From CAMQVM01 sp044433365 (lineage in GTDB: Bacteria; Bacteroidota; Bacteroidia; Bacteroidales; Rikenellaceae): DNA of 24,867 nt. The stretch spans positions 1 to 24,867 of the forward strand of contig JAWXTR010000039.1 in the NCBI GenBank assembly GCA_044433365.1. The letters run 5' to 3'. The notes below the pieces were generated by a model that did no database searches, was not told where the DNA came from, and worked only from the letters and a program-made list of their open reading frames with translations. Below are positions 1 to 7,790 of this stretch, piece after piece (position 1 is the stretch's first letter; each line of letters opens with the position of its first letter). The position numbers and the translations under genes were made by a program.

Positions 1-116
1 ATATTTTTCACTATTAAATCTCAATATAGAACCACTATATTTTCGATTCAATAGCAAAAAATCTCATCTCCAATAGCACTTTTAAAAATACACCAATAAT
101 TATTTTACCCTACTTA
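1..116 (+). repeat. Family A palindromic MITE-like element, copy 1 (cut by window start)
   Basis: This is the right-hand two thirds of the 167-bp element seen complete at 3872-4038, and it matches that copy almost base for base. It ends in CTACTTA at 110-116. The left end lies outside the window. It sits downstream of the GH110 gene, 52 bp beyond its stop codon. Confidence 0.9.
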
Positions 117-168
117 ATTATGCAAATAAAGAATAAATTTAATAAAAATTAGACTCCAAAAAACCTAA

Positions 169-2067
169 TTATTTAAATTTCACCTCTTCGCCTTTACCGT
201 GAACCTCTATCATCTCAGTAGCCTTACCTTTATAATCGTTCTTTTTAAACTCAATATTTTTAGAGTTTTCGATAATTACTACAGGATTTTCTGGATAAAG
301 AAGAGGGAAAGTGCCACTATTTGTGATTGTATTACCTTTAAATTCAAGACCATCCACATTTCTTATCTCAAGTATTAAGTTGTCGTATTGATTGAAAGTA
401 TTATTTAAAATTTGAATATCGTGAAATGCAATATTTTCGCTCTCATCGTCGGTTTCAAAGCGAATAACACCTCTATTCATACCATTTGTACAATCTTGAA
501 AAACGTTGTTTTCAATAAGTACATTTGCAGCACTACCCGACTCATACCAGCTACTGCTCTCAACTGGTAAAAGAAGAGCCTCCATTTGTGGAGCAAAATA
601 GTTGTTGCGGATAACTGTCTTTTTAGGTGTAGAAATCAGCAAACCACGTGCACGGCTACGGCTAAGATCGCAATTTTCTACGAGAAGTTCAGGATATGCT
701 GAAAGGTTCTCGCAAAGGTCACCTGCTTGAACTCTTGATGGTATCTTCTCGTTAAAAGTGATAGTTTGATAGCGTCCATTAATACACTCAGTAGATTTAA
801 CGGTAAGTTTTGCGTAAGAGTCGAACGATTCAGAAAGTCTAACCATACCGATAGTATCACCAATTTGTGCAAGCTCAAAACCCAGCTGTTGGTGATGCCC
901 AACACGCAGACCGATAGTGTTTTGATCGACAATATCCATAACCTCTTGGTAAGCACCATGAATGTTTGAGCCATCGTCAAGCTGGTTGTGGAATACACAG
1001 TCACGAAGAGAGATTTTGCCACGACAACCCACAAAGTGAGTAGCATCGGCAGTAACAGACACTATACGACCTTGAGAAGGAGTTATTACACACTTATAAA
1101 GGTCGATATCCTTACTGTTTTCAACAATATAACCCATTCCACCAGCGTGGTGAACGATAACATTCTCTGCATTAAAAGTATCTACATTATAGATTTTGAA
1201 AGCTGGAGCAAAACGGTTGTAGCCCTGTTCACCTTTCATAGTTAAAACCCAACCAATTGGCGGAACATCTTTTTTGTTGCCATGTATTCTAACTAAACCT
1301 GGTTTGATTTGCTCTACTTTAAGAAGGTCTTGTTTGCCTTGCTCACGAGTGTACCAATCTCTGGTGTCGTATTTATATTTATACTCAAAATTGTTACCAC
1401 CAAATTTTACATTAGTTTTTGTAGTTGTAGCAACTGTATATTTCCCTGTTTCAAAGCCAATTTCGTTGCGCTCTGGGTTGAAATAGATATTTTGACCAAT
1501 TGGGTGGAAATAGTAAGGCTTGACAAAAATCAGCTGGTTGTTACGAATTTCGTAAGGATACTGCTCCGAAATTTGAAGGTCGAAAGTTTTGTTCTTTTCA
1601 TCTACAGCAACCACTGTTCCCTCGCTATGAAACGACTCTGAGAAGTCGACAGAGAGATTTTTAACGGTAATATTTTTGCTTCCTTGCGATAAAAAAGGAA
1701 TCATTCTACCATGGAAAATAAAATCTGAACCACCGCCATCGATAGTTACATTTTCCATATCGCTAAGAAGGAAACCGATACGTGTCAAAACATCGGCATG
1801 GTTAGAGATGTACACAAACTCTTCGTGAGCACGCTCTGGGTAGAAGTGATAGGTGCCTTTCTCAAAAGTTAAGGTTGCATTACCACCGTTTGCCTTAATT
1901 TTTTGCAACTGCTTTAAAACGGCAAAAGTTGCATCATCATTTACATCGTTTGTGATTGTTAAGCTTTGAGTCGTCGCATACTCAGCAGCTACTACATTTG
2001 TTGCACTTGACATATTTACACCCAGCAAAGAGGCTGCAAAAAGCGCAATAAATAAATTTTTCTTCAT
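169..2067 (-). CDS. Secreted GH110 alpha-1,3-galactosidase
   Basis: Predicted exo-enzyme that removes terminal alpha-1,3-linked galactose, as on blood group B and linear alpha-Gal glycans, probably in the periplasm or at the cell surface. The 632-residue product has a signal peptide (about residues 1-28, a hydrophobic stretch ending near VVAAE). The rest reads as a right-handed parallel beta-helix, with recurring short turns such as NVTIDGGG, NITVKNLSV and NVLIENNVF. An acidic cluster at D341 and D364/D365 (motif LDDGSNIHG) has the same 23/24-residue spacing as the active-site aspartates I recall for characterised GH110 enzymes. Its length fits the family (about 600 residues). It is a lone gene, transcribed away from the ABC gene at 2420. 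The ATG is preceded by no Shine-Dalgarno sequence, which is normal for Bacteroidetes. The family call is firm; the exact linkage preference (branched only or also linear) cannot be read from the sequence. Confidence 0.88.
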   Translation of the reverse strand: MKKNLFIALFAASLLGVNMSSATNVVAAEYATTQSLTITNDVNDDATFAVLKQLQKIKANGGNATLTFEKGTYHFYPERAHEEFVYISNHADVLTRIGFLLSDMENVTIDGGGSDFIFHGRMIPFLSQGSKNITVKNLSVDFSESFHSEGTVVAVDEKNKTFDLQISEQYPYEIRNNQLIFVKPYYFHPIGQNIYFNPERNEIGFETGKYTVATTTKTNVKFGGNNFEYKYKYDTRDWYTREQGKQDLLKVEQIKPGLVRIHGNKKDVPPIGWVLTMKGEQGYNRFAPAFKIYNVDTFNAENVIVHHAGGMGYIVENSKDIDLYKCVITPSQGRIVSVTADATHFVGCRGKISLRDCVFHNQLDDGSNIHGAYQEVMDIVDQNTIGLRVGHHQQLGFELAQIGDTIGMVRLSESFDSYAKLTVKSTECINGRYQTITFNEKIPSRVQAGDLCENLSAYPELLVENCDLSRSRARGLLISTPKKTVIRNNYFAPQMEALLLPVESSSWYESGSAANVLIENNVFQDCTNGMNRGVIRFETDDESENIAFHDIQILNNTFNQYDNLILEIRNVDGLEFKGNTITNSGTFPLLYPENPVVIIENSKNIEFKKNDYKGKATEMIEVHGKGEEVKFK

Positions 2068-2090
2068 ATCTACTTTTTAATAATTTGTCA

Positions 2091-2098
2091 CAAAAGTA
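2091..2098 (-). promoter_or_regulatory. Candidate -7 box of the GH110 gene
   Basis: On the minus strand this reads TACTTTTG, matching the Bacteroidetes sigma-ABfr -7 consensus TAnnTTTG, about 24 bp upstream of the GH110 ATG. A second TACTTTTG lies at 2174-2181. No clear -33 TTTG partner is visible for either, so this is tentative. Confidence 0.35.
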
Positions 2099-2219
2099 GG
2101 CATAAAAAGTAACATAAATGTAGCTTATAGTCACTTTTTCGTATTTTAGAGTAATAAAATTTGCGGATAGATTCAAAAGTAACTGATAATCAAATATGAA
2201 AATAATCACATTTTTTTGT

Positions 2220-2227
2220 TACATTTG
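2220..2227 (+). promoter_or_regulatory. Candidate -7 box of the twin-ABC gene
   Basis: TACATTTG matches TAnnTTTG. The predicted transcription start would fall at about 2233, which is the first base or two of the family A element at 2232-2398. The element would then form most of the 5' leader of the ABC gene. No clear -33 box is seen. Confidence 0.4.
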
Positions 2228-2231
2228 CCAT

Positions 2232-2398
2232 CAAGTAGTGTAAAACAATTATTGCCATATTTTTAAAAGCACTCTTGAAGCGATATTTTTCACTATTAAA
2301 TTTCAGTATAGAACCACTATATTTTCAATTCAATAGCAAAAAATCTCATCTCCAATAGCACTATTAAAAACATACCAATAATTATTTTACCCTATTTA
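2232..2398 (+). repeat. Family A palindromic MITE-like element, copy 2
   Basis: Full-length 167-bp copy running from CAAGTAGTG to CTATTTA. The two halves are imperfect reverse complements around a central GAACCAC, so the whole element can fold into a stem of about 80 bp. The terminal TA is degraded to CA on the left. It ends 21 bp before the start codon of the ABC gene. Confidence 0.92.
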
Positions 2399-2419
2399 TC
2401 ATAAAAAATTTAGGTTCGT

Positions 2420-3868
2420 ATGCAGAAAATTATAGATATAAAAGATGGTGTAACCCGTCAAAAGCAGTATAAATTTCGAAAAAATATAGATTTTTCGGTT
2501 GTAGATGGTGAGCAGATTGCAGTGGTTGGCTCAAATGGTGCAGGCAAGTCGATACTTATGGGTATCGTAACAGGTCTTTACCCTCTATATCGCAATGAGG
2601 TGGTTTACGACTTTTCTCCCTCTCTATCTACATCTGCATTTGAGAATATTAAGTATTTAACTTTTCGTGACTCTTACGGTGCCGACACCGATAGTGGCTA
2701 CTACTACCAACAGCGATGGAACTCTCAGGATAGGGAGCTTTCGCCTATTGTTGGCGACCTATTAATTTCTGATAATTTGGAGTTAAAAGATGAGCTTTTT
2801 AGCCTTTTTAATCTTCAACCACTGCTCGACAAGCAGCTAGTTTTGCTTTCAAGTGGAGAGCTTCGAAAATTTCAAATTACTAAGGTGCTTCTCTCTAATC
2901 CTCGTGTTGTAATTATGGATAATCCATTTATTGGACTTGACGAAAGGAGCCGAAAGCTACTAGAAAATATTTTAGAGCGATTATCTAAAAAAAACAACCT
3001 TCAACTTATTTTGGTTTTTTCAAAAACTAACGATATTCCACAATTTATTACCGATGTAGTCGAAATTGATGATATGGTGTGTGGTGAAAAAATATCGCTA
3101 ACTGAATACTCGTGTCATCCAAAAAAGTTTAAAAATATTTTGAGTGATAAGAAGAAAAATATGATTCTTTCAATGCCCTACTCTCAAAATCAAAGCGAAA
3201 GCGATTCAGTTATTGAGTTTCGAAATATCACTATTAAATATGACGAGCGTACAATCTTAAAAAACCTAAATTGGAGTGTAATGCGTGGTGAGAAATGGGC
3301 ACTTAGTGGCGATAACGGTTCGGGTAAATCGACTTTACTTAGCCTAGTTTGTGCTGATAATCCACAAAGTTATGCTTGCGATATATCGCTTTTTGGACGT
3401 AAAAGAGGCTCAGGAGAGTCGATTTGGGATATTAAACGCAAAATTGGGTATGTTAGCCCTGAGATGCACCGAAGTTTTCAAACTTCACACAATGCTCTTA
3501 GTATTGTTGCAAGTGGGTTATACGACACTACAGGTCTTTATGAAAATTTAGATGAAGAGCAGATTGGAAAAAGCATTTTTTGGATGCAAATATTTGATAT
3601 TCAACATTTGAGAGACAAAAATTTTATGCTTCTATCTAGTGGTGAACAACGGCTTGTATTGCTTGCCCGTGCCTTTGTGAAAGATCCTGAACTTTTGGTA
3701 TTAGACGAGCCGCTTCACGGATTGGATTTAAGAAATAGAGCACTAGCATTGGAGGTAATCGAAGCATTTTCAGCACGTAGAAATAAAACTCTGATAGTTG
3801 TAACACACTATAAAAATGAGTTGCCGAGCGTAATTACTAATTCTATTTATCTTGATAAAAATAATTAG
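2420..3868 (+). CDS. Twin-domain ABC ATPase, ModF-like
   Basis: Cytoplasmic protein of 482 residues with two ABC nucleotide-binding domains and no membrane segment, like E. coli ModF/PhrA. Domain 1: Walker A GSNGAGKS (37-44), signature LSSGE (143-147), Walker B VVIMD (163-167). Domain 2: Walker A GDNGSGKST (297-305), signature LSSGEQR (405-411), Walker B with catalytic glutamate LLVLDE (425-430), H-loop His463. Domain 1 is degenerate at the hydrolysis residues: the Walker B glutamate is Asn168 and the H-loop His is Ser near 201. Only the site that uses the domain 2 Walker B and H-loop should hydrolyse ATP normally. The gene stands alone, with a family A element immediately on each side (ends 21 bp before the ATG, starts 3 bp after the stop). 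Substrate and partner are unknown; a link to molybdate, as for ModF, is only by resemblance. It could equally be a soluble regulatory or translation-associated ATPase. Confidence 0.8.
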   Translation: MQKIIDIKDGVTRQKQYKFRKNIDFSVVDGEQIAVVGSNGAGKSILMGIVTGLYPLYRNEVVYDFSPSLSTSAFENIKYLTFRDSYGADTDSGYYYQQRWNSQDRELSPIVGDLLISDNLELKDELFSLFNLQPLLDKQLVLLSSGELRKFQITKVLLSNPRVVIMDNPFIGLDERSRKLLENILERLSKKNNLQLILVFSKTNDIPQFITDVVEIDDMVCGEKISLTEYSCHPKKFKNILSDKKKNMILSMPYSQNQSESDSVIEFRNITIKYDERTILKNLNWSVMRGEKWALSGDNGSGKSTLLSLVCADNPQSYACDISLFGRKRGSGESIWDIKRKIGYVSPEMHRSFQTSHNALSIVASGLYDTTGLYENLDEEQIGKSIFWMQIFDIQHLRDKNFMLLSSGEQRLVLLARAFVKDPELLVLDEPLHGLDLRNRALALEVIEAFSARRNKTLIVVTHYKNELPSVITNSIYLDKNN

Positions 3869-3871
3869 ACT

Positions 3872-4038
3872 TAAGTAGTGTAAAACAATTATTGCCATAT
3901 TCTTAATAGCACTCTTGGAGCGATATTTTTCACTATTAAATCTCAATATAGAACCACTATATTTTCGATTCAATAGCAAAAAATCTCATCTCCAATAGCA
4001 CTATTAAAAATACACCAATAATTATTTTACCCTACTTA
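3872..4038 (+). repeat. Family A palindromic MITE-like element, copy 3
   Basis: Intact 167-bp copy, TAAGTAGTG to CTACTTA, starting 3 bp after the stop codon of the ABC gene. It is in the same orientation as copy 2. This is the best reference copy: left end TAAGTAGTGTAAAACAATT and right end (reverse complement) TAAGTAGGGTAAAATAATT differ by only a few bases. Confidence 0.93.
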
Positions 4039-4088
4039 TTTTTGAATCGATATTAAATTGATAATTATGTAATTAGGTGTTGTTTTTT

Positions 4089-5004
4089 AAAAACCTTTAA
4101 AAAACGACACCTATTTTGTTACAGACGTAGCAAGGCTACGTCTCTACAACAGAGCTATCAAAAGTTCAAATTACTTCTGTAATAAAGCACCGCAGTAGAG
4201 ACGTAGCCCTGCTACGTCTAAAAAATAACTCTGATTTGGTTTCCAAAAACCTTTAAGAAACGACAGCTATTTTGTTACAGACGTAGCAGGGCTACGTCTC
4301 TACAGTTGAGCTATCAAAAGTTCAAATTACTTCTGTAATAAAGCACCACAGTAGAGACGTAGCCCTGCTACGTCTAAAAATAACCCAGATTAGTTTTCTA
4401 AAAAAACTTTTTAAAAAACAACACCAATTTTGTTACAGACGTAGCAAGGCTACGTCTCTACAGCAGAGCTATCAAAAGTTCAAATTACTTCTGTAATAAA
4501 GCACCACAGTAGAGACGTAGCCCTGCTACGTCTAAAAAATAACCCAGATTAGTTTTCTAAAAAATTTTTTTAAAAAACAACACCTATTTTGTTACAGACG
4601 TAGCAGGGCTACGTCTAAAAAATAACTCTGATTTGGTTTCCAAAAACCTTTAAGAAACGACACCTATTTTGTTACAGACGTAGCAAGGCTACGTCTCTAC
4701 AGTTGAGCTATCAAAAGTTCAAATTACTTCTGTAATAAAGCACCGCAGTAGAGACGTAGCCCTGCTACGTCTAAAAAATAACCCAGATTAGTTTTCTAAA
4801 AAATTTTTTTAAAAAACAACACCTATTTTGTTACAGACGTAGCAAGGCTACGTCTCTACAGTTGAGCTATCAAAAGTTCAAATTACTTCTGTAATAAGGC
4901 ACCGCAGTAGAGACGTAGCCCTGCTACGTCTAAAAAATAACCCAGATTAATTTTCTAAAAGACCTTTTTTGAAAAACAATACCTATTTAGTTACAGACGT
5001 AGCC
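4089..5004. repeat. Tandem array of about 156-bp units with paired GACGTAGC hairpins
   Basis: Units begin near 4089, 4245, 4400, 4559, 4642, 4798 and 4957. Five are full (155-159 bp), the one at 4559 is shortened to 83 bp, and the last is cut off at 5004 inside its first hairpin. Each full unit holds hairpin P1 (GACGTAGC, 3-nt loop, GCTACGTC, then TCTAC), a nearly invariant core of about 47 bp containing GCTATCAAAAGTTCAAATTA, and hairpin P2, the reverse complement of P1. Unit edges come in two versions (GATTTGGTTTCC and GATTAGTTTTCT). The array fills the convergent gap between the ABC gene and argH and may act as a two-way transcription terminator. No ORF runs through it. Confidence 0.93.
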
Positions 5005-5045
5005 ACAAATTTTATTTCATAGCAACAGAGGGTTTTGTGATTCCC

Positions 5046-6380
5046 CTAACGTCCTAAAAGAGCATTTTCGGCTTTTGCAACCTTTTCGAAATCTATTGAT
5101 TTAATAATCTGCTGCATCATAGAGCTAATTTGCTCATTACAAAGATTGCCGATACTTCCCTCATGGGTGTGGTTCACCTCTCTATCTGGCTTATATTCAC
5201 CATTTTCGATTGCCATACCTATTGTGCGGTACGCTTCACGAAACGGTACGCCATCGAGTGCCATATTATTTACACTCTCTACGCTAAAAATATAGTCGTA
5301 TTTTGAATCCGCTAAGATATTATCCTTAATTTGGATATGCGACAACATCTCGTTTGCCATTTGTAGCGTGTCACGAAGAGTTTCGATTGCTGGGAATAAA
5401 ATCTCTTTAAGCAGCTGCATATCACGGTTATAACCTAGTGGTAGGTTTGTCATCATTGTAACAATCTGCTGCGGTAGGGTTTGGATTATATTGCATTTTC
5501 CACGAAGAAGTTCCCAAACATCAGGATTTTTCTTGTGTGGCATAATACTCGAACCTGTTGTAAACTCAGTAGGATAGGATATAAAACCAAAATTTTGATT
5601 TATAAACATGCAGTTATCCATCGCAAGGCGAGATAGTGTAGAAGCGATATTTGCCATAGCTTGCGCCACAATTCTTTCGCACTTTCCACGTCCCATTTGT
5701 GCATAAACCACATTATAGTTAAGATTATCAAAGCCTAAAAGCTCGGTTGTCATCGTTCTATTTAGTGGAAACGAAGAGCCATAGCCAGCAGCCGAGCCTA
5801 GAGGGTTTTTGTTGCATACTCTATAGGCAGCAGCCAAGGTCTCCATGTCGTCTACCAAGCTTTCGGCATACGCTCCAAACCATAAGCCAAACGATGATGG
5901 CATTGCAATTTGAAGATGTGTGTAGCCAGGCATTAATACCGCTTTATGCTCTTCTGACAGCGATATAAGGGTATTAAATAGAGTATTTACATCGTTTGCA
6001 ATGTTGAAAAGCTCACGACGAAGGAAAATTTTAAGATCTACAAGCACTTGGTCGTTACGACTACGTCCGCTATGTATTCTTTTCCCTGCATCGCCCACCA
6101 TATCAGTAAGAGTAAACTCTACTGCTGAGTGTACATCTTCCATACCCTCATCTATAGTAAATTCGCCCTTTTCTATTTGAGCGAAGATAGCTTTAAGACC
6201 TGCTTGAACCTTCGAAAGCTCGTCATCTGTAAGTAAATTTATACTGTTTAGCATACGAGTGTGAGCTAGCGAGCCTAATACATCGGCACTTGCTAAAAGT
6301 GCATCCATCTCTCTATCACGCCCAACTGTAAATTCATCGACACGACCATCGACTGTGATATTTTTTTGCCAAAGTTTCAT
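5046..6380 (-). CDS. argH: Argininosuccinate lyase
   Basis: Last step of arginine biosynthesis: cleaves argininosuccinate to arginine and fumarate; cytoplasmic, a homotetramer in this superfamily. The 444 residues carry all superfamily signatures: HTRMLNS (40-46), SGRSRNDQV (104-112), PGYTHLQ with the active-site His155 (151-157), and the flexible catalytic loop GSSIMPHKKNPD (276-287) with the serine pair 277/278. Length is slightly shorter than the E. coli enzyme (457), which is usual. It lies 76 bp downstream of an argE-like gene on the same strand, so the two probably form an arginine pair. The intervening gap is only AT-rich repeat sequence. The stop codon lies 41 bp from the end of the hairpin array. 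Confidence 0.97.
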   Translation of the reverse strand: MKLWQKNITVDGRVDEFTVGRDREMDALLASADVLGSLAHTRMLNSINLLTDDELSKVQAGLKAIFAQIEKGEFTIDEGMEDVHSAVEFTLTDMVGDAGKRIHSGRSRNDQVLVDLKIFLRRELFNIANDVNTLFNTLISLSEEHKAVLMPGYTHLQIAMPSSFGLWFGAYAESLVDDMETLAAAYRVCNKNPLGSAAGYGSSFPLNRTMTTELLGFDNLNYNVVYAQMGRGKCERIVAQAMANIASTLSRLAMDNCMFINQNFGFISYPTEFTTGSSIMPHKKNPDVWELLRGKCNIIQTLPQQIVTMMTNLPLGYNRDMQLLKEILFPAIETLRDTLQMANEMLSHIQIKDNILADSKYDYIFSVESVNNMALDGVPFREAYRTIGMAIENGEYKPDREVNHTHEGSIGNLCNEQISSMMQQIIKSIDFEKVAKAENALLGR

Positions 6381-6383
6381 TTT

Positions 6384-6448
6384 GTAATTAATTAATAATG
6401 AATAATTTATTATTAATAATTTATAATTTATAATTTATAATTTATATT
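6384..6448. repeat. AT-rich short tandem repeat between argE-like gene and argH
   Basis: Runs of TTTATAATTTATAA and TTAATTAATAATGAATAA type repeats fill the gap between the two genes. This belongs to the same loose ATAATTCAT/ATAATTTAT family seen in the other codirectional gaps of the window. Confidence 0.7.
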
Positions 6449-6456
6449 AGGTTTTC

Positions 6457-7524
6457 TTAAACTATTTTTTCTAGTAGTTTAATATATAATTCTATTCCGT
6501 GTTCTATCTCTGCGAGGTATACAAATTCGTCGGCACTATGTGAACGAGCCGAGTCGCCAACGCCTATTTTTACAGATGTAAATTTCATAAGAGCTTGGTC
6601 GGAACTTGTAGGCGAACCAAAGGTTTTGCATCCTAGCTCAATACCAGCCACCACTATTGGGTGAAGGGTAGATATAGACGATGGAGTAAGCCTAAAAGAG
6701 CGTGGTTTTACCTCACAATCAACATGTTGACGAATAATATCGACTATCTCTTGATGGGAATATTTGTCGATAATTCGAATATCCACAACAAAACTACACT
6801 CTGCCGGCACCACATTATGTTGCGAACCAGCATTAATCATCGTAACGTTCATCTTCTGCTCACCAAAAAGCTCTGAAACCTTATCGAAACGATAATTTTT
6901 GAACCACTCTATATTTTTAAGAGCCTTATAAATAGCATTTTCACCCTCATTGCGAGCTGCGTGCCCCGCTTTGCCTACAGATTTGCAGTCGACTACCATC
7001 AAACCTCTTTCAGCAATAGCAAGATTCATATCAGTAGGCTCACCAACGATAGCAAAATCAATTTCGCCAAACATTGGAAGCACTTTTTCGATTCCATTAG
7101 CTCCCGACACCTCCTCTTCTGCTGTTATTGCCAAACAGAGATTGTATTTTAGATTTTCTCTCTTATAAAACCACAAAAAAGCTGAAATTAGCGATACAAC
7201 CGATGCCCCAGCATCGTTACTACCCAATCCATATAGCTTTCCATCTTCGATAGTTGGCTCAAAAGGATTGCGAGTATATGCACTATTTGGGCGCACTGTA
7301 TCGTGGTGCGAATTTAGTAAAATCGTAGGTTTTGAGCTATCAAAATGGAGATTATATACCCAAACGTTATTAACATGGCGATGAATATCCTTAATACCAT
7401 GCGATTGTAAAAAAATCTCAATTAAATCAGCAGTTTCTACCTCCTCACGACTAGGCGAAGGAGTAGAAACAAGATTTTTAAGCAGCTCAACACTCTCTTT
7501 ATATAACTTTTCTTTAAATTCCAT
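6457..7524 (-). CDS. argE: M20 metallo-deacylase, ArgE-like (acyl-ornithine deacylase)
   Basis: Predicted zinc-dependent amidohydrolase that releases ornithine from N-acyl-ornithine in arginine synthesis. In Bacteroides the acyl group in this pathway is known to be succinyl, so N-succinyl-ornithine is the likelier substrate. The 355 residues show the M20 di-metal set: HHD (73-75), D104 in GSNDAG, E137/E138 in TAEEEVSG, E162 in VGEPTDM, and the C-terminal His in SHSADEF. The central dimerisation domain is present with LMVVDCKSVGKAGHAAR. It is the promoter-proximal partner of argH, which supports the arginine role over other M20 activities such as DapE or a peptidase. No signal peptide, so cytoplasmic. 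The substrate assignment is inference. Confidence 0.82.
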   Translation of the reverse strand: MEFKEKLYKESVELLKNLVSTPSPSREEVETADLIEIFLQSHGIKDIHRHVNNVWVYNLHFDSSKPTILLNSHHDTVRPNSAYTRNPFEPTIEDGKLYGLGSNDAGASVVSLISAFLWFYKRENLKYNLCLAITAEEEVSGANGIEKVLPMFGEIDFAIVGEPTDMNLAIAERGLMVVDCKSVGKAGHAARNEGENAIYKALKNIEWFKNYRFDKVSELFGEQKMNVTMINAGSQHNVVPAECSFVVDIRIIDKYSHQEIVDIIRQHVDCEVKPRSFRLTPSSISTLHPIVVAGIELGCKTFGSPTSSDQALMKFTSVKIGVGDSARSHSADEFVYLAEIEHGIELYIKLLEKIV

Positions 7525-7530
7525 AAAAAC

Positions 7531-7572
7531 AATTGATAATTCGTATTAATAATTATGCATTATGAATTATGC
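7531..7572. repeat. AT-rich short repeat upstream of argE-like gene
   Basis: AATTATGCATTATGAATTAT-type sequence of the dispersed simple-repeat family, just upstream of the argE-like start and running into the GCGAATAAAGG repeat at 7571. Confidence 0.6.
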
Positions 7573-7756
7573 GAATAAAGGTTTGAAATTTTCGAGCTAT
7601 TTTGAGCTATTTTTGCAATCTGAGTTATATAAAAATAACTTTTGTTAATGCTTTTTTAGAAAAAGCACGCCCAAAGGGCTGGCAAAAATCGTTCGTTTTC
7701 ACTCACGGCTTCGCTCCGCTCGCAAAAAGCGGAAGAAGGTTTTTCAAACCTTTATT
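7571..7756. repeat. Repeat D: inverted-end intergenic element
   Basis: AATAAAGGTTTGAAA at 7574-7588 is exactly inverted at 7742-7756 (TTTCAAACCTTTATT), enclosing about 150 bp with no gene. The left 80 bp (AAGGTTTGAAATTTT, GAGCTATTTT, GAGTTATA) recurs at 24567-24630 downstream of the DUF4861 gene. It fills most of the 261-bp gap between the DHOD-like gene and the argE-like gene. Confidence 0.65.
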
Positions 7757-7759
7757 GGC

Positions 7760-7790
7760 ATGCATTATGAATTACGAATTATGCATTAAT
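7760..7790. repeat. AT-rich short repeat at the 3' end of the DHOD-like gene
   Basis: GCATTATGAATTACGAATTA-type repeat running into the end of the DHOD-like gene. On the minus strand the TAA stop is followed directly by TGCATAATTCGTAATTCATA. Confidence 0.6.

Noticed and set aside
678..1046. Open frames inside the GH110 gene on either strand (for example 678-1046 minus, 988-1245 plus, 1309-1641 plus)
   Set aside because: They overlap a well-supported gene, resemble no family and have odd composition; they are frame shadows.
1982..2209. 75-residue open frame across the GH110 start on the minus strand
   Set aside because: It overlaps the signal-peptide region and promoter in another frame and is rich in Ile, Tyr and Lys as expected from AT-rich non-coding DNA.
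2232..4038. Composite transposon carrying the ABC gene
   Set aside because: The flanking elements encode no transposase and no duplication surrounds the pair. The arrangement is reported as a finding but not called a transposon.
4089..5004. CRISPR-like array of regularly spaced palindromic repeats
   Set aside because: The intervals between hairpins are themselves repeated and nearly identical, units are about 156 bp, and there are no cas genes. CRISPR spacers would be unique and of 26-40 bp.
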